Source: Fasciola hepatica
Taxonomy: Eukaryota > Platyhelminthes > Trematoda > Plagiorchiida > Fasciolidae
Direction: 5' to 3'
Length of the DNA: 64,000 bases
NCBI GenBank assembly: GCA_948099385.1
Contig: CANUEZ040000020.1
Location: forward strand, 5,798,501 to 5,862,500
In this document: one piece after another, positions 13,057 through 25,100 of the stretch
How the letters are laid out: the number at the start of each line of letters is the position of its first letter
Position numbering within the stretch: position 1 is the first letter of the stretch
Notes under the pieces: generated by a model
What the model saw: the letters and a program-made list of their open reading frames with translations, nothing else
What the model was told of the DNA's origin: nothing
The model's database searches: none
Made by a program: the position numbers and the translations under genes

Positions 13057-13136
13057 CTCTTCTGTGCATCTTTGATAAAATTCATCAGTGCGATGTCATT
13101 AGATGTGTCCTGTTCAACGGATCTATCCGGGAAAGT
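13057..13136 (-). CDS. TRPA1: TRPA1 exon 23 (C-terminal domain)
   Basis: Lies beyond a 4.65-kb intron almost filled by a LINE. Acceptor gatttcctttcctag, then TFPDRSVEQDTSNDIALMNF continuing IKDAQK, then AG|gtacgt. 80 nt, phase 0 in as exon 22 needs, phase 2 out. Supported by good splice sites, phase and exon-like composition; the homology is weak. Confidence 0.6.
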
Positions 13137-16100
13137 CTAGGAAAGGAAATCAATAAAGACACGTGTACTGTTGAAAATTATAGTTTTATGTGAACAATTA
13201 CCGAAACCGGATCACAGTTGCAGCTATGCTGCATTCAAGCGGGATGCATGATTTGATAACTAATAACAACAATACAAATCTGCACTTCGCCGCTCATTAT
13301 GCCTATTTCCGTTTTATGTTTGTGTAGTGAAATGGAAAGCAAAGCCAAACTCTTCAGTGACATGATATTCATCAAAACCGAACTGACCTTGAAGATAGGT
13401 TTGATATTTTGAGCTGTGCCGCAGCTTCATACATTTCTAGCAAAGTCAGCATATCTTGTTTTGTTTCCCACATTTTTATTCCCTAATCTATCCATCTTCA
13501 CTGATAAAATGTCCAACCTCACCGGAGATGACGAAACTAAACAAGTGTTCCCAGATGAGAGTTCACCAGAGGAACGACTAAGTACTGACCCCATTCCGAA
13601 GAATTCTTCTGGGGCCATGGATATTAAAAAGCTTCGAATTAGAATAAAATCCCTAGAAGCAGAGAAATTCAGCCTGAAAACCCTTCTTCATATTTTTTTC
13701 CCCTTACGAGAGCAAACCAGGCTATAGTGGTATCCGAACTGCTAGTTATGGACACTGCGAAGGAAGTAAAAGCTTCTGCGTCCAGGGCTCAACGAATAAA
13801 TGTAAGGGGTAAATCCTCCAGAACTGCAGGTTTATTGCACCTAGTCTTAGAAATAACTAAAATGTTTAAAGCATCGCAGAATCCGAACCCTGCAGAAAGC
13901 TCTTGGCTGAATGCCTAAAAGCACAAGAAGGTATCGGTTTCAATCCTGGGGAAGAATCGTAAGAGTATCTGATCTTTCAAAAATCAACAACAGGAAAGTC
14001 TTCACACTGTTACGTGGAGTTGCCTTTTCTAACTGAATACACACTGGTCCGGCGTCAAATCTGACAATAGACTTGGAACCGCATGGCCATCGATCAATGA
14101 AGAATCCAGGGGAATCAGATTTGAATGCTTAAAATGCAGTCTGCACAGTGGTTCCAAATCTCCTCAACCAACCATCAAGAGGGTGAAGTGAGAATAGCAG
14201 GCTACTATCTACTTTATCATGATAAAGGAAGAGGACGTGCTGGTGGACTGGCTCTCTACGTTATTGGCCTCCTGCCTCCGGCTGTCTCTCCTCGACATAT
14301 CTCACTAGCTATGACGGATTGTTCGTGGGCAATTCTGAACTTCTCTTTCTCTACTATGTTACCCTTGGGTGTGACTTAAAGTTCCAGTTGTACACCGCAG
14401 GTAGGATAGCTCTCAGTGGTAGAGTTTCTGAAATGCTTAAAAGCGACTCACCCTTTCAACCAGCTTCTTATAATGGGTAAATTCTAATCCTCTGGAGTGA
14501 ACTGGACAATGCTAGACTCGTCATGTGATCTGGCCAATCAGAATTTTAACGCGTCAAAATTCCTTACTTCTTGACCTAATCCTCCCTCATTTATTACATA
14601 GCTTCGGCGTCATCAATCTTTTACCGCCTCTAGGTAAGACCGACCACGCAGTTCCTTCTTTCGACTACATATTGAAGTGGCCTTCCACAACCTCCTCATG
14701 CAGTCTAGGCCGCTCACCCAAGCGAACAGCCCTCTGAATGACAAGGTCTAGAACTCTTGAAGTAACACACGGATAAGAGGCTGAAGCCCAAATGTTCCCG
14801 GGTCCTGTTTACATCTTGTTATTAGAATACTACGAGTGAGCTGGGAGATAATTCACTGTAAAATGGAGCAATGGGAAGATAAGAGAGGGTTCAGAAGAAA
14901 ACCTTTGACAGTAACCTGCTTCTGGTATTGCCCGTGAGCTGGAAGATAGATAACTGAACAGTGGAAGAAAGCTCAGTTCTGCAGCATTCCTTTTAGCTTC
15001 AGTAGCGCAAAAGATATCGTCTTCGAATATCCACCATACATCCCGCAAAGAGATTTTTGAACCGCGCTCACCGCGAGCGGCTTCAATTCTTCTTCAGTAG
15101 TAAACTATGTGACATCACAGACAGTATAAACGTTGAAGAAAGCAACAGGCTACTTGAGTAATGTGTACTGAAAGCAAATCTTCTCCGCACTCATAAAACC
15201 CGACAGGTACTAAATGGAGTGGCACCTCTGTCGCCATCGACTACACGAGCTCTTGACAAACCCTCTCAGTTATTCTCAAGGTACCCATTTACGTACCTTC
15301 CGGCGGAAGAAAATCTTTCAACTGTGTCCGGAAACTTGTTAAATTCAAGGCTAGGGAGCACCTCAAGAAAAAACAGGAAGAAATCCTAGACCGGTCGCGT
15401 ACGAATCTTTCTTTTCTCCGTAAGCACCTACGCCTTAATGTTGACTCAGTTTTGTCAGCGCTCGTGTTGTCTCCATCTGATAACTCTCGTTCCACCTCTT
15501 CTTCCGAGGTATCAGAAGTTTCCAAATTTTATTTCACGTTGATATTTAGCACGACAGTTGTGCCTACAAGTGGAAGCCCTACTCTTCACCCAAAACTGTT
15601 AGCCTCATCGATAGAGCACTTCACTGTGTCTTACGTAGAAGTGGAGGGGGAACCTAACACACTTAGCCTCTTCTGTCCGATGGGACCAGTAGAAGTTCAC
15701 TCTCAAATTCTGAAAGAAGCCGCCTCCAATATCGCAGTATCATACTCTAAGCTCCTTCAATAGTGCACAGACAAAGGAAAGTTTCCAAATTCTCGGAAGC
15801 TTGCTGTATTTATCTCAGTCTACAGGGAAGGTCATCAACACTCTCCCGTTAGCAACAGGCGAATAAGGCTCATCAATGTCCCTAGCAAAGTCTTCCAGAG
15901 TATCATAGAACGCGTAATTTTGATGCGTGCATACGAAAGTAGGTTCCTGTCTCCAGTGCAGCTTTGCTTCCTACCTGACAGATTACGCTTGACCAATATG
16001 GCTGTAGCTTTGGATAGCTTGACACAGGCGTGCGATGGTGGCACGATAACTCAGGCCATATTACTCGACTTTGACAAAGTCTTCGATAGTGCCCCGCATA

Positions 16101-19100
16101 TCCCGCTTCTCTGTAAAGGTAGGTTGTGCGACCTTTCTGGTCATCCACCCTACTTGAATGAGAGCTTCCCAAAGAATCGGACCTTCTCTGTTCGTACAAG
16201 TAAGTCTCAATTTTAACCTGCACCAATCGATATAAGGGTCCTTCAGAGCTCTGTACTTGGTCCCCTCCTGCTTCCGAGTTTACCTTAACGACCTCCTTAA
16301 CGTAATGGCCGTTGAAATATCAATGTGCGCAGAAGACTTCACGACCTGGGATTTAGCTGCAAATGCTGTGCAGTTGGCTATGGCTTCGGTCAAAAGCTGG
16401 TCAACTGACTGCAGACTTGCACCAAATGATGACAGCTGAGCAAGTACGTCGTTTGGCAAAGCTTCGGTTCAACTCTTTAAGATAAACGGAAACGCACAAA
16501 TCCAAAAGTGGATGAGCACAAGATCCCCAGTTCCTGGCTAGGTAGTAATCATATATTCTCCTGTGATCAACAGAAGGCCAGTAATCCGCCTTCCGGGTAA
16601 TTTTTTATTACACGTTTGTGCATGAGTGCAGTGGAAGGGATATGTACCCCATAGCCACGAAGGCCCACTGCACTATGAGGTGTAACCGGCAACCAGACCC
16701 TCAGACTTGGAGAGGAGAACCACATAAGGCTTCGATAGGTCAGGTGTGGTAAAGATCCGGACGACATTAAAGTGCTGTCTACCACCAAAGTAGCAGGCGG
16801 TGGCGGGGATGCGAACCTCGGACCTCCGAGGTGGCAAACAAACGCCCTAACCCACTCGACCACCACCTGATTGGATGGGGTTTTTCGATAATCTTTGTGA
16901 AGGACTTCCATCTTCTATATAGAACTTATACTAGACCTCTTTCAGAATACGGCAGCCAGACAATACAAACTGGACTAGCCAGAGTTCTGGATGTTTCATT
17001 TAACGGGTTGAACCGGAAGCCACCAAAATGGTATGTAGATTGCGACTAGCCTCCTGCCACTTTTGTCAATCATCACTCAGTCTCTATCCATTCAAGAAGC
17101 ACCGCAGTAAGAGAGACCTCTTCTCGATGTTTGATCTATACTCATCGGGTTTAGTGGATCAGTTCTTCACTTGTCCGAAACTAGAGACCCTACGAGGAAA
17201 CACAAAGAAACTTTTTAAACCTGGTCTACCCACCTTCATCAGACAACATTTTTTTACGTCTTGGATAATAACTTTACGGACTAGCCTCCCATAAGTGGTA
17301 GTGAAAGCCTCCTGAAAAGAAATATTTAAAGCCTGGCTAGACAGCTGCCTGGGGCTAACCCCAAGTCCTCTCCTTTGTCTGGTTTCCAACCCGTAGACTC
17401 TCCCCTCCCTTATTTACACGCTTCGTCATCCTTTTCAAGAACAGATCTATTTGTATATATGCACAAATAAACGAATGTATTTTTCTCCCTCGTACGAATT
17501 TATATGCGCATCACCTACAAGCATAAATTATGCAAACAACAAAAACTCGTATCGATGTATCGACATTTCCATATTTATAAATCCGGACTCATGTATAGCA
17601 TTCATACCAGCGTCACATTCACGAGGATGGTTGCCTGATCGTTACCAAGTTTATTATTCCAGCACGTCGGCTCCGTGGGAAAAAAGATATATACAAGAAC
17701 CGGGAACATTCGGGCTCAGGTTTAACAACCATGAACTACTTCAAGACTTCAAGACTTCATAGAATGTGAAAAATGATTGTTCTCACCACATGCATTTTCT
17801 CTCTCTTCGTTTTGCACCTCCAAACTGGTTGATAAACGCGTGAACGGAAAATAGCCATTACCTTGGGTTCAAGGTCGGCCAACCAGTAGACTTGCTGAGA
17901 TATCAGACGCTGAACAGCACTTCGTCTAACATGTTCAATGTCGCCAACCGCCAAACCAATCTGTAGGTGGCAAAGAATAATGATTGGTTGTGTAAAAAGT
18001 ACGATGTACTTTAATGAATGCGCCTTGACAACTAATATTAGAGGCAAATGAAGCTGCGAGACCTGCATTTTCAACTAAAATGGAAAGTCCCACAAAGAAA
18101 ATGCTATCGGTATTAGGCCGGTTACTGACTATAGAAGAGGTGGAGATCTACAAGTAATGATTTGCCTTCACAAGTTGATCTTCAGCAACCCAGTCAGGCA
18201 AAGTGTACGTATATACATGCAAACCAAGGATGAAGGTGAATCACTATTGTTTGGAGTGAAATTTGTATTGCCGTAACTTGAACTACATCTAAATTGCTCT
18301 GTTCTCGAGAGAGCATAGCACTTACTTAATGGGTAAGCCGTCCATTGTTCAAAACACAATTGCGGACAGTGTTGGAGTGATAATGAACGTGATTACTTCA
18401 GACGAATTAAAAGCAACACAGTGAACCTAGACATGCTAACCACATAATTTAATCCTACCACTGGATAAAGATTAGTATCTTTCATGAAGGTAGGCGTGGC
18501 GGTTATAGTTGATTGATGCTAAGGATATCCTAACTAGTGATTACTTAAAAATAACCTATTTGCCAGGCACATCTTGCGAACTGTTACCCTAGGGCAACAT
18601 TTTCCAACCTAAGACTTAATCAGTTACGCGAGTCAGGTAGAATTGCACAGATTGTGCTAGACTCCTCTGTACACATTAGTCCTTATCAGTTCACTGAAAA
18701 TTATATAAGGGATTACAAGTTGAAGAATAACAGAAAACTCTGGAAGTCGAATTGGGTTAATGGAATATCGTTTTTCCGTTTTTTGAAGCAGATCGCCTAC
18801 AAGACATTGAACAGGATAAATGACAATAGGCTACAAGGGAGGGTTGTGAAAACCATAGTTTAGGGTTTATTCACCGCAGAATGTAAGTTACCATGATAGC
18901 TTATTATACGACACCTTTTACAGAAGCCCCTTCCTCCCCACCGAGTAGATCGAAATAGATGATAGTGGACTAAATAGGAAATTCTATGATTACGGTCTTA
19001 TTATGCTGAGTAAGTAATGAGACTCCAGAAGGCGTTTGCATTGCTTTGTGAGCTCTTGATCACACAATAATATGCCAGCTGTGTAATGCATAAACGAGTC

Positions 19101-22100
19101 AAGGACTACGGAGACAATGAGCCTTGTTATTCTCCAGACCACTGCCATGTTTACCATTCTCAAGTTTCACTCGGGTCTGTGGTGTGAACTTCTTCATATA
19201 AACCCTAAAAAGGCATTTTCATTTACCTATTATCCAGCTCACAGTTCGTATGGATTTGTAGCTAATTGTCGGCACTTTGCCCACATAATTCGCAAAACTT
19301 ACGCAAAAGGTAGTGCTCTTTATCTTCCATCCAGAGCTTATGCTGAATTTTTTTAGATGTTACTATTGCGAAAGATTCTACTTTCGCTCTAAAAGGCTTT
19401 TTAACCACTTAGTTAGAGAAACCCTCGGTATAAGCGATACGTACGCAGTAACTGAAAGTAGATGTCGGAGAAACTACTAGGTGAACTCAACAAGTGCCTA
19501 GTCGTTTATCTCATATCTTCCGTTATGGTAAAAGATAGATGTCTTCTTTTTGCCGGTAGCCAAAAAGTTTCCGAAATTGATGTACTTTTTGTACCGTTCG
19601 AGCAATCAACCCATTTCCAAAATAAATTTATTGACTCCATGGCTCAAGGCAGAAGAAAACTTTCTAGGTAGACAGCCACTCGTTAGACTTTCGTCGTCAT
19701 GACCAATAGGAACCAAAGTAATTTAGCCGTCAGCCCAAATAAAGCGTGGTCTGATTAAGTGAAAGACTACAAGTATAACTCCAATACCCTTGCGCTATCC
19801 AAGTGACAAACAAAAAAATTACTGGTGATATATAAATGTCGATTGGGAGTAAACTCTTTTTCTGTGCAAAGTGAGTTCCATGATTTACAGCCATAAGTTT
19901 TGTCAGCCAATAAATTGTAGTGAGAAACAATATCGTAATGCAAAGTTCTTCATATATGACACCAGAGAAGATTTGTGGGACGTAATACATACTGTAGCTT
20001 CACAAAATCTTGTTGCCAAGATCGGAAAACTGTTGTCACTCCAACAAGACTGAATGGGGGAAAATGACGTTTATCGAATGAGTGCTTTTGAAATGGTTGA
20101 TGAGTGGTTAATACGGTTACCAAGTTGGTTGTTTTTTTACAAGGATTCCTTTTAGAGTTACATCACACTAATTATGTCACGATCTACCAGACGAATGGCT
20201 CAGTACATATTAAGTGACAAGAGGACCGGCAAAGCAAGTCAGCTATTATTCTGTTTACTTATCATTTTCCCCAACAGACCTTGTTTCACTCGCTTATGCC
20301 TTGTTCGGACATTAGTCACCGTAAAAGTCTACGCATACAACTTACATTTCAAGAAGCAAAGGAATTTTGAAAGAGTAGGACAGTAAATTGCTGCACTAAA
20401 AGTGATCAAAAGCGTCAAACGACTTACGAGCAAATTCATCAGAATGATAGGGACCAAAAATACAAAGGCAACGTAGAAAAACAAAGTGATTGCGGGAAAA
20501 TGCACTGATACTGGACTTTGGCCTATCAAAGGTTCCACTACTGTGGCCGTATGTTCGTATTCGCCTAGCATCATCATTAGCGTTTTGAATAGCGATAATC
20601 CCAAGTATTGGAAAGGCTGCAGTTCCATTGCAATATCCTTTCTATCGTCGTTAGACTGATTTGCAGAAGTGAAAAAGTGCCCTTGGGAACTGAAACATTC
20701 GACTGATTCTTCACGTTTGTCTTCTGGCAAAGCCAAATAGTCCTGCAAAAGTGGTAAATAGTGGTTGGTTAAATTGGCCAAATGGCTGCCTATGAGGATG
20801 TCTGTTTCAGCCAATGTTATTTTGTGCAGAGAGCTGAAAATGGCAACGCAAGTTCTAACTGCTAGTGTCATATGGTAAAACGAGTTAAAGCAAAACCAGA
20901 ATACGCTCTCAATTAAACAAAAATCAACGTGCAGTACGTGCTATGTACTAAGACTGAAAGCAGTGAGCGAAACCAGTTATCTACGTCGGTGGTGTATTTA
21001 AACCGTCACTGACAGGAGAACGGACGCAATTGGTCCTGCGACGAATAATCGGTTCAATTTTCGATTCAAAATTGCCCATTTCCAGGGAGTACTTTCCGTT
21101 CTTAGCAATCCGCGTATGTTGCTTTTCACTCTCTAGGAGTTCGACTGATTGACATAAACAAGTTTTTTCTAATTTTCCATATTTCTTCTTCTACTTTTGC
21201 CAATTATTATTTCAAAAGTTATTACAAAAGACCGTTCGTTGATTGACTCCATCTTCCCATGAAAACCGTGGTATCAACAGCCATTAAACTCTCAGGTTTC
21301 CGCTTATTTACTAAAATAAGAAAATGCTTTACGTCTACAAAACGGACTGTTCAGAACCAATCCTTTTGGAGACTGCGATTGCCCAATAACGCTTTCGGTA
21401 AACCTAGTGAACCCAATTCTAACAGAGTCCGATATTTATTTCAGTTCACTGACATGTTTCAAAACTGAATCACAAAAGAGTCCAGGTAATCAAGACGTAA
21501 AAAGTGATAAACATGACCCAGTGATGTTGAGTATAAGGGTAAGGCTCTGAGGCATCTATCAGAAGTCCATACGCCAATTTATTTGAGTAAGTTAGCACCG
21601 CGGTCAGCTCTATGAGAAAAACTTGAGTTTCATTCTGCTCGGATAACAGTAGGTCTACCTACCATCTAAAGTCAAGCTTAGTTACGCTTAGTTCTCTTTT
21701 ACAAAAAGTAACAACTCTTCCCACTAACTATAATAGAGCAAGTTAAGGTACTTTAAATCATGAAGTAAACTGACAGCTTATGGTATCCGCAGTTGGGTTG
21801 AGTCGCAGCTTTTTGAAAAAAATTGCGGATTTTGCCCAGGGGAAAGCAATTTTGATTTCGTGATTTACCATGTACCATGATTTAAGTGATAAAGACTTTT
21901 AAAACGGGACAGTTGGTGAGGACATCGAACTTTCACCATAGGGATCATTGGGAATCCTAAAGAACGACCATTGAGTGGAGCAACTTAAAAGACAAACTGA
22001 ACTTCAATCTCTTGCACCTTCGCATAGTTGATCATAAGCAATTTGTAATACCCTGAGGTAATTTGTGCTTCATTGTATAGATCGAATCAGTTGGGCAAAA

Positions 22101-25100
22101 TAGACAATGTAGTTCAGGTTGTTTGCGCAGATCTTTGGACCGAAATCAAATGGAAAGTATCAGTTTTTAGGATTACGACATTCATCTAGTGCTTATTGCA
22201 CTGGCACAAGAATAAGAAAATCTCAAAGTATGTGCGTTAACTTCTCCCACATGGGTAAGTAAAATATGCTCAACTTACCTGGTACTTGGGCATGCGAAAG
22301 AGAACGTGAAAAGACAGCGCAAATCCAATGAATACCACCGAAAACACTATTATACACTTGCCCACAGTTGTGAACACATGCAAGAACATGACCACAAATA
22401 TTCCGACATGGCCAAATCTGAAAGCCAAGAAAGTACATAGATAAGATACAACCTCATGCGAGCAATGTGACCAGTTCGTTTCCTCAAAACGGTTTATGAA
22501 TAACCAAGTAGACGTAACCGTAACTCTTAGAACAAGAAAAACTCGAATCTAGCCTATATTTAGTTCTTTTTGATCTTGGATAAATGATAAAATGTTTTCA
22601 GTTCAGTGGCTATAAAAACTGTTTGGAAATTCAGAAAGGTTTTCATGTAGAATGAAGCAGGCAGCTAGATGAAAAATAATTAAACGAATCACGTACCTAC
22701 GTCTGGTGGCCAGCGCTCGAAATATACGATTGCCTGCCCCTATTTTGCAAACGTTCGTAGTCTGGATTTCTTCTCCTGCCACTCTTCCCTCAAATATAAC
22801 AGTGTGATTCACAGACAGCTACTTTCACAGTGAGCAAGGTGAATAAATTTGGATAGCTTTTCACTGACTGATTTTTGATAACTGCACGGTTCCCATAAAT
22901 TATATGTGATACCTCTTCCTCACGCCTTTGTTCTGTTTATGACTTTCCATGAAACCATTCAGAACTAGCATATAAGTTTTTGTAGATTTTCCTTGTCTCT
23001 TTTTCAATAGAAAATGCAGGAAAACATTGATTCCAATGCTCATAAAACGTTATTGTTCCAACTCCAAAGCCATGTCCCAGCAGATTTACTTTATATTGTA
23101 CATCAATTTATCTTTTGCGACATTTTATCGGACTTTGCATCCTCATCTCTAAAATTGTTAATAATTTCGGTAAACTATCAGAATCGTAGCACAATTTCTC
23201 TTTATCAGATTTACAACTTTCCCGTGCTCAGGGAGTGTGCAGTATAGAAGTTTTCCGTCAAAAAGCTCACACCATTTTACTTGTCTCTGCTCATCTTCAT
23301 CCACTTAAAATCCCCAACAATAAAACAACAGTAATCATGAAATCAGGGCAGCTATAAGCAAGATGGGGTGTGCCATACACCAATTCAGAAAAAGCGAGGT
23401 ATTGCCAGTAATCAACAATCTGTGCCAGGATGAGAAAAGTAGAACCTGCGATAATATCATCTTCACAAAAGCGGGACCTGAGGGTATCGGAATATGACAC
23501 CTTTCAAGGAAATATGGTTTCAGTTTGCCACTCCCCATTTCAAAGTAGACACCTTCTGGACGAGCACACCACTGTATTTTACAATACTGTTTGTTGTATA
23601 ATCAATGGATCACCATTCTGATTAAAAACTTTCCCTTTCGAAGAGAAGCAGAGAAAGGGTGTTATGTGTGGTTATAAATAGCACCTCTGAATGTATTATT
23701 CGTGAATTCCGGTGTCAGACACCATTTTTTCTAGCTGACAATGCAACGCATTTTTTCTCGTGGGGATTTGAAATCAAAAAATCTAACTACTGATCAAGTT
23801 TTCAGTAGCCATGTTTGAAATCCGAAATGTCAGAGATGTACCCACACCGAAGAACACCCTGTCCAGTTTGAACAACTGGAATTTAAACCATAAGGCTGAA
23901 TGCGTGTCGAACCGCCATTCACTGTACACTCTTTCAAGGAGTCTTGGCGTTTCTGCTAGAACCTTATCATCGGTCCTTTAGTTATTTGTTCAATACTGAC
24001 CGAGTATTCTCGAACAGAGCGAAAAATCTTTCCGATTTTACATTTGCATACACAGGCCTGATCAAGATAGAATTTTCGTATTGGAAGTTATCACCATGAT
24101 TCCTACAAATTGATCGCAGCTACATCTTAACTGGTGACAAACAGATACAATGTATACAAGGTTGCACCACACTAGCTAAGCTGCTTTTATCATAAAGATT
24201 AGCAACTCGAAACTGCAAACGTCTAAAAGTGAGATTGGGAGAAAAATTTCCTCGCGTTACCAACATCTGTCAAGCACCGACTGGAGTATCTTGTTATAAA
24301 AAACCGGAGCTATTCTCCGTAATAATCCTGCTACATTTCAAGGCCGTGTACCGAAAAGAGATACGGTGCGTCATTTTTCCTTCTGAGCATTGTGATAGGT
24401 GTCATGTAGTGTTTTGTTTTGAAAGCGAAAGAGTCAATTTGTATCAGTACGCTACACCAACATGTAGAACAATGTGATATGAAAACTGCATGATGAATTA
24501 TTCATGAATTAACGTTGATATTCACGACACGGTGGCAGAGAAAGATTTTGCTGAAGTTACAGAAATCCTAACTGTTTTATATGAAATATTGTTGCGTTTA
24601 AACAATTGACACACTGATTATGAGGATTCCGTGCGTCACTCACCGCATCATTTGCAGAAGAAAATTGAACCAAGCCATAAACATGACCACGACTCCGAGG
24701 CCACAATGGTAGTGGTCCATGTGACGGGCCAAGACCATAGCTGCGTAGCTCAAAGCTAGACCACTTAACAAGAATTCCAAGTAGTTGTTCCAGTCCTTAA
24801 AGTACTCTAGACGCTAACAAAAGAAGAAGAAAGTAGAACGGATGTTACCACTGGTCAGTATCTAAATTAACTGATTGCTTAGTATTATTCCTAGAAAACA
24901 GAACCCAGTTTGGATCCAATTCGTTCACAGACTCAGATTTTAATGAGTCTGAAATCCTTATTGAAATTTTGAATGTGAAATATTTTCACAGCCTTAAGCA
25001 CTATTTCAATTCGCTTCTTAGCGTTACTGCAACAATTAAGAAGATAGATATCCGACTATCTGATGCACCTACCTGAGAAACAAGCTGCCATATCTTAACG

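Larger units (their letters stand above)
13400..17480 (+). mobile_element. Nearly full-length but inactive CR1-like LINE
   Basis: ORF1-type sequence at 13.51-13.9 kb (MSNLTGDDETKQVFPDESSP, then a Leu/Lys coiled coil). Endonuclease pieces at 14.1-14.75 kb (GRGRAGGLALYV; LLPPLGKTDHAVPSFDY). Reverse transcriptase at 15.3-17.4 kb (TQAILLDFDKVFDSAPH; VLGPLLPSLP-type turn; AEDFTTW in place of YADD; RGNTKKLFKPGLPTFIRQHF near the 3' end). Multiple stops and frameshifts. It sits antisense to TRPA1 and fills the intron between exons 22 and 23. A SINE interrupts its RT at about 16.6-16.87 kb. Confidence 0.88.

Noticed and set aside
16567..16911. Minus-strand open frame of 114 codons
   Set aside because: It coincides with the tRNA-derived SINE and has no coding support.
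22603..22812. Possible extra TRPA1 exon ending at a gtacgt donor
   Set aside because: It lies between exons 19 and 20, which already join perfectly; its frame would need a different phase and has no channel homology.
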